Below the pieces are notes generated by a model. It was not told where the DNA came from. It ran no database searches and saw only the letters and a list, made by a program, of their open reading frames with translations. Position numbers and translations under genes: made by a program. From the NCBI GenBank assembly GCA_009193035.1, contig SWDT01000017.1, forward strand, positions 372,001 to 436,000: a stretch of 64,000 bases of DNA. The letters run 5' to 3'. This DNA comes from Halicephalobus mephisto (Eukaryota; Nematoda; Chromadorea; Rhabditida; Panagrolaimidae). This document shows, one piece after another, positions 36,006-44,970 of this stretch; the stretch's first letter is position 1; every line of letters starts with the position of its first letter.

Positions 36006-36580
36006 TGTTGGGACAGAAACTGGACTAAAGAAAGGACCTGAGGGGATGGTCTGAATATTAGGAGAGTTTAGAATACTGTAGGACATGAATGAGGTTCTCA
36101 GTTGTGATATGTGACGGGATATATAAATTGTAGCTATGTCATTTTGTTCAAACAAAGATTATTATTATATTTCCGCATTCTATCTTAATATTTTTCATAG
36201 TTAATTTTCTTTTTTACTGAGACAGAAACTATATTAAAGAAAGGACCTGGATATTAGGAGAGTTTAGAATACTGTAAGACATGAATGAGGTTCTCAGTTG
36301 TGATATGTGACGGGATATATAAATTGTAGCTATGTCATCTTGTTCAAACAAAGATTATTATTATATTTCCGCATTCTATCTTAATATTTTTTATAGTTAA
36401 TCTTCTTTTTTGTTGGAAAAGAAACTGGACTAAAGAAAAGATCTGGATATCAACGACCATAGAATACTGTAGGACATGAGGAAATTCTCAGTTGTGTTGT
36501 GTGACTGGATATATATAAATTGTAGTTGTGTCATCTTGTTTGAGGAAAGATTATTATATTTTTGTTTTTCTATCTTGACA
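36006..36580 (+). mobile_element. Three tandem LTR-like units
   Basis: Three copies of about 170-185 bp starting TGTTGGGACAGAAACTGGAC (36006), TACTGAGACAGAAACTATAT (~36215) and TGTTGGAAAAGAAACTGGAC (36411). The first two end at CTATCTTAATA, and the last at CTATCTTGACA. An ATAGTTAATTTTC spacer precedes each. They match the solo unit at 15421-15605 in order and wording (GGACTA..., CTGAATAT..., GGACATGAATGAGG..., TTCTATCTT). Confidence 0.7.
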
Positions 36581-37841
36581 AATGAAAAACAAATTTTTCA
36601 AACCTCCACTTGTTAAATCGCCAACATATACGTCAATTGGTGTGCCAGGGCCATAAAGTAGTTGTTTGAGTGAGGATTAAAGGGATTTTGTCGGACAAAG
36701 ATGTCACTAGAAAAAAATAAAATATATTTTTAAAAATATTGATTCTTATTATTTTCAAAATTAAAATAAACATTATTGAATTTTCTAAACACGAATTTTA
36801 AAACAATTTTCAATTTTAAAAATTTTAGAATTTTGATTTTTCGAAAAATTCCCACTGAATTTTGGAAGATTCTAGAAAATTTCGATGAAATTTTAAAACA
36901 ATTTTAGAATTTCCAACTTTAGGGAATTTTGAGTTTTTACAAAATTCTGAAGGATTCTAGAAACTTCCAGAATATTTTTGAAGATTTTAAAAAATTCTCA
37001 AAAGTTACAGAATCTCATATTCAAATTTAAAAAATTCCAAAATATTCTTCGGAATTCTATAAAATTCTAAAAAGTTTCAGAATCTCAGAAATTCTAAGAT
37101 CTTATATGAAGTTACAAATTATTTCAGAAGCTTCTTTAAGAATCCCATATTTAATTCTGAAAAACTCCAAAATATTTTTCGAAATTCTATAAAATTCTAA
37201 AAAGTTTCAGAATCTCAGAAATTCTAGGATCTTATACGAAATTATAAGTTATTTCAGAAACTTTTTTAAGAATCCCATATTCCTAAAAAATTCCAAAATA
37301 TTTTTCGAAATTCTATAAAATTTTAAAATATTTCAAAATTTAATATTGGATTTCCGAAGATTCTAAAAACTTCTTTAAAGTTTTAGGATTTTTCAGAAAC
37401 TTTTGTAAAATTCCCAGATTTCAGAATTTCATATTCAATTTTCAAAAACCAGCTTTTTCTAAATACTAAAAAATTTAAACTTTTTCAAAATTTTAAAATT
37501 TCTATGAAAATTAAAATTTTTAAAATTATTTAGTTTTTTAAAGTTTTATTTTTTAAAGTTTTTTAATTTTTAAGATTTTTTAAATTCTTCTAGTTTTTAA
37601 AGTTTTATTTTTTTAAAAGTTTTTTAGTTTTTTAAAGTTTTAGATTTTTTAAATTTTTTAGTTTTTAAGATTTTTAGGATTTTTTAAATTCTTCTAGTTT
37701 TTAAAGTTCTATTTTTTTAAAAGTTTTTTAGTTTTTAAAGTTTTATTTTTTTAAAAATTAAATAATAATAGATTTAGAATATCTGGCTGACAGTAGATGG
37801 GACTTTAGTTTGGGTCAGGAAACAGAACAAATAAATGAAAA

Positions 37842-38024
37842 ATGTCAATCGAAAAACCGGAAAAGAAACAAGAGAAGCAAAACCATAAAAGTGGAATAAC
37901 TGGTCTCACGTCGGTTTCTGTCGAAACGATAATTGTCCGAGATAATTTACGAAAATATTTAAAAAATGAAACTGAAATCCGGGCCTTCTGTTTAATTTTA
38001 TTAATGGAAAAAAAGCAGTTTTAA
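37842..38024 (+). CDS. Small ORF, doubtful
   Basis: Sixty codons from an ATG, Lys/Gln-rich at first (MSIEKPEKKQEKQNHK) and then more balanced (GITGLTSVSVETIIVRDN). A moderate acceptor (TTTGGGTCAG) lies about 20 bp upstream. Its composition is less biased than the surrounding AT-rich spacer. No domain, no neighbouring exon and no known relative by eye. It could be an orphan exon or chance. Confidence 0.2.
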   Translation: MSIEKPEKKQEKQNHKSGITGLTSVSVETIIVRDNLRKYLKNETEIRAFCLILLMEKKQF

Positions 38025-38639
38025 CACACCCTTGAGGAAAGATTCCACTACGAATTACTGCAGTCCGTTTAAATTTGGAATTTTTTTTCAAAAAAATTTA
38101 GTTCCTTAATTTAAAAAATTAAAAATTTAAAAACTTAAATTTTTAAAAAGTTTTTGATTTTTTAAAATTTTTTTAAGAATGAAAAAACAAAAAAATTTAG
38201 AAGAATTTTTTAAAATTTTAAAGTTTTTAAAAATTAAAAAAAAACTTTTAAAAAACTTTAAAATGAAAAAACAAAAAAATTTAAAATTTAGAAAAATTTT
38301 AAAAATTTAAATTTTATTCAAAATCGTGTCAGGACCATTTGTTAGAACTTTGTAAATATTTGATTTTATATTCAGTAATATTATATGATTATCAGCAAAA
38401 TTATTTTTGAAAAATTAGAGATAACAAAATTTTGAAAAAAAACTATGTTTATAATTTTAAAAATTTTAAAATAAAAATAATACATAGCCCTGAGGCAATT
38501 TCTATCAACTTTATTGGATCGCAATTTCAGGGTTTTTTTTAACCTCGTATCTAAGTTAGGTAATTTTATAAATTACGCTAAATAGTGCCCAGTTAGTCAT
38601 AATCAGAGCTGTCAATTTTCGAACTTTCAAATCGAACTT

Positions 38640-38990
38640 CAAATCAATTTCAGATTAATAAAAGTTCGAAAATAGAAATATTTAAATTTTTCAATCAATT
38701 TCTGATTAATGAAAGTTCGAAAATAGAAATATTCAAATTTATAAATCAATTTCTGATTAATAAAACTTCGAAAATAGAAATATTTAAATTTATAAATCAA
38801 TTTCTGATTAATAAAACTTCGAAAATAGAAATATTTAAATTTATAAATCAATTTCTGATTAATAAAACTTCGAAAATAGAAATATTTAAATTTATAAATC
38901 AATTTCTGATTAATTAAAGTTTGAAAATCAAAATATTTAAATTTATAAATCAATTTCTGATTAATTAAAGTTTGAAAATCAAAATTTGCC
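38640..38990. repeat. 51-bp minisatellite
   Basis: About seven copies of AATTTATAAATCAATTTCTG followed by ATTAATAAAACTTCGAAAAT and AGAAATATTTA. The repeat length is a multiple of three, so it creates a long spurious frame on the minus strand. Confidence 0.9.
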
Positions 38991-39187
38991 AATTCGAACC
39001 GAACTAGTTTGATTCGAAAGTTGAAGATTTCGAAAACTCGACGGCTTTGGGTGTAATAAACATTCAAAAAATTACTAATTTTAAAAATTAAAAATAATTA
39101 ATTTTCAGTCTCATTATTGAATAATGTAACCTAAAATATTTGATGTTTTTTAATCAGATTTCCTAAATTTTTTATTAATTTTAAAAA

Positions 39188-39364
39188 ATGTTTTTTTCTT
39201 CTGGAAATTACGAAAACCACCGATCCAATCTAAAATGTCAAAAATACAAGTATGAAGAGCAATTTTCACCAAAGACATCTGTAAAAAACTCCTGCATTTT
39301 TTATAGTGGTTTTGACGAAAATGGATTCTGGAACAGGTCTGGAAGCTGCCATAACAACAAGTGA
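39188..39364 (+). CDS. 58-residue ORF with GPS-like motif, doubtful
   Basis: From an ATG the frame runs 58 codons to TGA and ends CIFYSGFDENGFWNRSGSC followed by HNNK. The C-x-F-x(n)-W-x(4-5)-C spacing resembles the GPS motif of adhesion GPCRs and polycystins (CVFW...GGWSxxGC). A GTGAAA donor overlaps the stop, so it could be an internal exon that continues downstream, but I found no following exon with the expected CxCNHLT. Upstream is AT-rich spacer. It may be a fragment or chance. Confidence 0.25.
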   Translation: MFFSSGNYENHRSNLKCQKYKYEEQFSPKTSVKNSCIFYSGFDENGFWNRSGSCHNNK

Positions 39365-40069
39365 AAAATCGCTCCTTGACGACAATGATGATGAATTTTC
39401 GGAATATGTTCACATCAAGTAAAATTTTAATTTTTTGAAAAACTGTTCTTTAGTAAGTGTAATTTTAATAAATATAATATTTATAAGGATTACTTTGATT
39501 TGTTTTCAAACAAACTATATCTCATAAGAACGTTCAGGACGACTGGCACGCATCCATAATAATTCATTGCGGAAGACTTCGCTAAAGTGCGATATCCACG
39601 TGAACGTAATTCGTCTTTCAGCAGACCTCCGGGCATGGTCCAGAAAGAACAGTTTGCAACTTAGAACGACTGACGTAAAGCTCGAAGATGCCAATGCGTG
39701 GTCTACATAGAGTTACGTGAGAAGTTCTTAGAGAAAAACCTATGATGTTCATGAGGTGTGTACGCAATTAAAAGATAATAATGTGTAGATTACAAGGGAT
39801 TACAACTAAGGTTTCTGGAAAGTAGTAACTTGTGCATAGCCGCATATGCAGTACGTGGAGAACAGTGTGGAGTTACATGGAATTGTGTGCACCATTCATA
39901 GGGAACAGTTCATAGTTCAAACGAAATCCTATATGTACTTTGCAAAGAAAAATCCATAAATTCTACGGATTACAAATGAAATTCAAAAGGAAAAGTAAGT
40001 TGTATAAGATGGGATATGTAATGTACAGAGAATAGTACTTAGATTACACGTGATTTCGTATAAAGTACC

Positions 40070-40230
40070 TACAGACAAAAAACCGTAACTTTTGGTCCAG
40101 TAACAAATGTAAATCATCACTATTATATTTTAATTTTCGTCACAAATGTCAAATATTCATGAAAAATGTGACGATTATGTTACATTTCGGAATTGTTACA
40201 GGCCCAAAAGTTGCGTTTTTGTTGTGTGTA
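40070..40230. mobile_element. Hairpin MITE, family A copy 2
   Basis: TACAGACAAAAAACCGTAAC at the left and GTTGCGTTTTTGTTGTGTGT at the right. Central blocks ATATTCATGAAAAATGTGAC and TTTTAATTTTCGTCACAAAT match the other family A copies. Confidence 0.8.
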
Positions 40231-40375
40231 GAGAACCGCCTTGTGGTTAAAATTAGTGCTTGTTGTAAAACTTTGATTGTGCGATATAAAAATAAAAGTA
40301 AAGTAAAAAAGAGAACAGCCTATAGTTCATACGAAAATGTATTCATTGTTCACAGAGAACAGTAGGTAATTTATA

Positions 40376-40724
40376 TAAGGGAGCTTGCCTAAAATATATA
40401 TAAAGCTTACATGATGCTTTTCTGAGACCCCCTTCCCCCATGTAAGCCTTACATATTTTAGGCAAGTTCCCTAAGTTTTAAAAAAGCTAAAATACCCTAT
40501 AAGGGAGCTTGCCTAAAATATATATAAAGCTTACATGATGCTTTTCTAGGACTCCTCTCCCCCATGTAAGCCTTATATATTTTAGGCAAGTTCTCTAAGT
40601 TTTAAAAAAGCTAAAATACCCTATAAGGGAGCTTGCCTAAAATATATATAAAGCTTACATGATGCTTTTCTAGGACTCCTCTCCCCTATGTAAGCCTTAC
40701 TCATTTTAGGCAAGTTCCATAAGA
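40376..40724. repeat. Palindromic tandem array, family H, array 1
   Basis: Three units of ~122 bp. Each starts GGGAGCTTGCCTAAAATATA and contains the near-complement TATTTTAGGCAAGTTCCC, so every unit can fold into a long hairpin around a C-rich centre (GACCCCCTTCCCCC). Units are joined by TAAGTTTTAAAAAAGCTAAA. The same family forms the array at 55951-56409. Confidence 0.88.
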
Positions 40725-41363
40725 TTCCGCACGTAATTTCTTTAAACAATATGTAGTACTTAAAGAACAGTAGGTAATTTACGTAGGATTTTGTGTGATA
40801 CATCAAGAACAGTCAGTAGCTTACGTAGGACTGAATGGATAAGCCCAATCCAAATCTATTTTTAGAGCATTTACGAGATAAAGTTCTTTGAAGTTTTGAT
40901 TCACACTTTGATAAACAACTTTGAGTTCACTTTTAATGAAAACACGTAAGAACTAACTTTGAATTTTGGCATTTTTTATAGTAAATAAAAATAATCAAAA
41001 TTTGGCTGATGTTTGGTTTTTAATAATAAATTTAAAATCTTGATTTTTTTAAAACATATTGTGAAAATAAATCTCAGTTTGCTCAACTCAAATATCGAAA
41101 TACTATTGATTAAAATTATATTCTGTTTTTAATCAGGAATTTCATATTCCAACTTGATAGTTTTTATATAATTTGCATAAAATATTGTTCAAATCCTTTT
41201 TAAAATTTCAAAAGGATAAATTCATAAATACAGTTTCCATGCCAATAGATGATCATTATTTACAATTTAAAACAGACCGTAATTTTCCGTGAATATTACT
41301 TTTTTAATATAGTATGTTAGATATTTTTAAATGTAAAAAACATCTAGAATCGGTAACTGGATC

Positions 41364-41473
41364 CCTAGATTCCAAATTTGAAAGCAGACTAACCAAATAT
41401 ACTCACTCAAACTGTATGCTATAACGTGAGATATGTTATAACGGGGGTATCTTATATCCAAGTTCTACTGTAG
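41364..41473. mobile_element. MITE, family C copy 2 (partial)
   Basis: Shares AGACTAACCAAA, ACTCACTCA, CTATAACG...GATATGTTATAACGGGGG and the right terminal repeat (ATCTTATATCCAAGTTCTAC) with copy 1 at 4528-4706. The left end is missing or decayed. Confidence 0.65.
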
Positions 41474-42005
41474 TATCCACTTTTATTTATTACACTTCTG
41501 AAAATGAAAACAAAGATACCCTTGTTAATTTAGTTAATTCTTTTTATCCACACTAATAACATTTTACTGGAGAATTTTGTCAATGTTTCATTAGTTCAAA
41601 ATATATCCTTTTATCATGTAGTTCTTTAGTATCTTAGGTACTTATCTTACACAAATTAGAGGAATGTATTAAATTATAAGGAAGAGATAATAGTGGTGTA
41701 CAATTTCCGAAATCATTTTAATAGTAACTTCTAAGAATAAGTATGCAACATTCAGAAATCCAAAGCAAAATAAACGTACTTGTTAACTATATTTTTATGC
41801 TCGAGTTCTTGTGCGAATTTTGAAATAAACTGAAAGAAGATTATCAATTCAGTTACTTGGTGATTTCAGATATCACTTAAATTATATTTTTCAGTATTGT
41901 ACCGGAGAATGAAGATTGTATAACTCGATAATTGACTACTTCCACTATAGTTATTTGCACGTCTTGAAATTACATGATTTGACTGCTTATTAAAAGCATA
42001 TAGTC

Positions 42006-42011
42006 TTTATT
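42006..42011 (-). promoter_or_regulatory. Poly(A) signal of the Src-like kinase
   Basis: Minus-strand AATAAA about 47 bp downstream of the stop codon at 42058. Confidence 0.5.
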
Positions 42012-42057
42012 AATCAACATCGGTGATTTGCGATGTAAATCCGTCCTAAAAAGACGA

Positions 42058-43604
42058 TTAATAGTTCTCCAAATCGGAGAATAGCTCTTCAAAAGTCGGC
42101 CTGGTCTCTGGCTTTTCATCCCAACAATTCAGAATAATTTCGTAATATATTCTTTCTGGACATGCTTCAGGTTTTTCCATTCTCTTTCCTACATCAAGAT
42201 AATGGTAAATATAAAATTCATTCATTTCTTAAAAATCACCAGTAATTATTTCATAAATCGAAAGTAAATAAGCGTACCTTTATAGGGAGTTCCGCCGCGA
42301 CTGAATATCTCCCATACTAATACTCCGAAACTCCACACGTCTGATTTAATTGTAAATTTTGAAAACTTAACAGCTTCAGGCGCTGTCCACCTTCTCGGAA
42401 AATCAAATACTGTTTGGACATCATATGATTCTCCATTCTTGAGTTCCCGTGCCAGACCGAAATCTGCCACTTTGACAATTAAAACTCCTCTACTTTTTGT
42501 ACTGATTAGTACATTCCTGGCAGCAAGATCTCGATGAACTAGTTTCTGTCTTTCTAGATATCTCATTCCATTGGCAACCTGAGCACACACACTAATCATC
42601 GCTTCCTCGGTTATCTGGTTATCCTTCTTTTTGAGATAATCAAGAAGAGAACCATTCTCCAAATACTCCATAACAATACAGAACGAACTTTCCATTTTGC
42701 AAACTCCATAGAGTTGCACGAGATGGGGATGATCCAACCCTTTCATTATCTCAGGTTCTCTGAAAAAATAAAAAGTAGAAGTAAATTAATCTAATCTCAC
42801 CTGAGAAAATTTGTAGGAGATATTGTGTTTGGATTCATTATTTTCACTGCGACATTTCGTCTCCCTCGTAACTTATCTTTGTATACTTTTCCGAAATATC
42901 CTTCGCCGAGTTTATTTTCCTCCATCATCTTCAGTTCCAGCTGATTCCTGGGTATTTCCCAATCGTCCATAGGTTTTGGGTTTGATCCCATTGCAGATAG
43001 TGGAATTCTTAGAATAGGGAATGTTAACTTTCCAGATTGTTTCAGTGGATGTTTAGTGTAATGTTCAACAAGGTCCTGAAGTGACCAAAACTTATAATCC
43101 TTATCAATATAGTACATATCACTTTCATATGGTCTGTTGATCTCGTGGTGATTTATTGCACCTTCGGTCTTCACGGTTAAAGCAAACGGCTTTGATGCAT
43201 CTGTTCGCTCTCGTATCAGAAAAGTCCCTGGAGGTAAATTTTCTCTGGATATAAAACGTTCTGCTTCCAACGCAGGGATTTTGCCAACAAACCATCTGAA
43301 AGGATAAAGTGAAGAAGCTAATTAAAAATAAGTTTACTCTGTCGACTCGAACTGGGTGAACATATTAACGTAGTTCCTAGGTATTTTACCCATTGTTCCA
43401 TCTTTGATTTTCCTGACATAGTACCAGTCTACAGTCTATATCGCTTGCATCGCGCAAGTACATGACTTCATCTTTCTCGAAACTCAATTCTCCTTCTGAT
43501 GAAGATTCATAAGGATAAAGGGCAATGTAGTAAATGTTTTGTGGTTCATTTTGCTTAATTAGTAATTGCTTCGGTCTATTGAAGACATTCGGGGAAATAT
43601 TCAT
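42058..43604 (-). CDS. Src-like SH3-SH2-tyrosine kinase, frame broken in SH3
   Basis: Cytoplasmic tyrosine kinase of the Src/Frk type. Four exons: 43604-43338, 43295-42801, 42759-42278, 42188-42058. The SH3 shows ALYPYESSSEGELSFEKDE and GKIPRNYVNMF. The SH2 shows WFVGKIPALEAERF, GTFLIRE and FALTVK. The kinase shows GEGYFGKVYK, VAVK, HRDLAARN, DFGLA, an activation-loop Tyr in ESYDVQ, and WTAPEA. An exact tandem duplication of CAGTCTA (43425-43438 on the plus strand) adds 7 bp between DASDID and WYYVRK and shifts the SH3 frame. Without it the exons sum to 455 residues in one frame. The protein ends LENY at the end of the kinase domain, with no C-terminal regulatory tyrosine tail. No MG-type myristoylation start is visible: the chosen ATG follows a TTTTACAG acceptor and reads MNISPN. 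It could be a recent null allele, an assembly error, or a gene now translated from the SH2 onward. Confidence 0.88.
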
Positions 43605-44970
43605 GACCTTCAACGTAAACTGTAAAAGTGACAAATTAAAGAATGAATAAAACAAGGATAAATCAAAATTCACACATGAAATCAGTGTTTTAAAAAACAG
43701 CAATGTATAATGAACAAAGGTTTTCAAAATATCTATCGACTTTTTTATGAAGTAAATGAAAAAACAAAAATGATAGTTTGCGAGAAACTGGTTTCAAATA
43801 ACGGCCGAAGATTTGCTTTGAAAATGACCTTGAATTACAAGTGCATGATTCATCAAATTACTATTGGAAATTTAAAAATAAAAACGTGATTTACTAAGTC
43901 AAATTTGAACTTTTGAAAGTATCGGTTCTGAGTTCAGTGACTCATCTACCAACATTCTTAAAGTGATTTCCGGTGAAGAATATGCTCCCTAAAAAACTAG
44001 TCAAATGATATTTGATTATTTTCGTTCTTTTTTAATTCGGTTTCTGTTCTTATTATTTGAATAAATTCAATTGTTATAAATTGAATCGACTAAATTTGTT
44101 AAAATTTAAACTTTTTAGAAGAATACTCATGTGGAATATCAATTTGTTTTTTTTTTCATCTGTCGTGGACCCTGACGTAGTCCTGATAGCCGGAGGGAGG
44201 AATAGTCCTTTATTCAAGTTCAGTAAAACACGAATAACCCAAATCTAGGGGACAATAGGATAATAGAGGAGATAAACACAATAAGATATAACAGAGCCTT
44301 AATACCTGCCACACAAATGATGGAGATGTAGTATAGGTCTTCGGGGCTGGGTAGAATGTTGAATATTTAATAATAGTTACATGGTTGCGGGATTTAATGG
44401 AGGATTGAGGTTCCTACTGTAGGCAGATTGCTGGATAAGTTTATTGAACTTTATCAAGCGGATAGAAAGGAGATATCTCCTCAGCGTTGTTAACTAGAAC
44501 CGACTGAGCTCCACAGAAATCCAATAGATTCAACAGATTCAATAGACCCTATGATTCCCTCTATCTCCGGGGTTCAGTTTTCCTGGCCTTATGCTGTAAT
44601 CTGAACAAATTGGCTGACAGAACGGAGACTCCCTGAGGGGATTCTGTAGTAGTTCAATTTTACACATATTATTTACACCACGGGGTTTGGCAGCTTCCTC
44701 AAATACTGGGAGTTTGAGCCTCACTTAATTCACCCTCATGTTAAATGGACTTTATGACTTTCAAGGGATTTCGCGTCGGAACCAGATTCGCATTTCGCAA
44801 CAGTATCAGTATACTGTATTTATAGTGTAAATTTACCCAGAATGACTGTCAATATTTCGTGGAATTTTATTGCAAAAGATTTTAAAATAAATTTGGAAAA
44901 ATTAATTATTAAATAATATACATAATTTATCTACAAATCTCTCCAGCAACCTTCAGCACTCGAATGAAAG
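43605..44970. other. Intergenic spacer with LTR-like unit
   Basis: Src-like kinase 5' flank. No exon with a myristoylation start was found in 43640-44060. A 354-bp TG...CA unit lies at 44327-44680, inside a stretch (about 44150-44750) richer in GC than its surroundings that may all be element-derived. Nothing else is recognised before the globin 2 stop. Confidence 0.55.
44327..44680 (+). mobile_element. 354-bp TG...CA unit, copy 1 (LTR-like)
   Basis: Starts TGTAGTATAGGTCTTCGGGG and ends TTACACATATTATTTACACCA-like sequence (last bases TTTACACCA). Copy 2 at 54616-54969 has the same length and differs at only about eight positions. A purine-rich GATGGAGA lies just upstream. TG...CA ends and uniform length suggest a solo LTR, but no protein-coding part is in the window. 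Confidence 0.7.

Larger units (their letters stand above)
35655..42057. other. Repeat-rich 6.4-kb gene desert
   Basis: Between globin 1 and the Src-like kinase. 36006-36580 is an LTR-like tandem. 36780-37470 is degenerate TTCTGAAAATTCTAGAA-like repeat. 37490-37760 and 38100-38300 are T- or A-rich low complexity. 38640-38990 is a 51-bp tandem. 39188-39364 is a small frame with a GPS-like motif. 39530-39720 is a patch richer in GC with no clear gene. 39700-40830 has scattered AGAACAGTAGGTAATTTACG-like phrases. A2, H1 and C2 elements lie at 40070-41473. A 60-codon frame at 37842-38024 is listed separately. Confidence 0.55.

Noticed and set aside
35937..36155. 72-codon minus-strand ORF
   Set aside because: Lies inside the LTR-like unit and has no domain.
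36006..36580. CRISPR-like array
   Set aside because: Units of ~200 bp with no short palindromic repeats and unique spacers; eukaryotic setting. LTR-like tandem fits better.
38639..39067. 142-codon minus-strand frame
   Set aside because: Produced by the 51-bp minisatellite, whose unit length is a multiple of three.
43360..43440. A ~20-bp intron (GTAGAC...TCAG) that would explain the SH3 frame break
   Set aside because: Shorter than any workable spliceosomal intron and it would remove the conserved WYY of the SH3 domain; the exact 7-bp duplication explains the shift.
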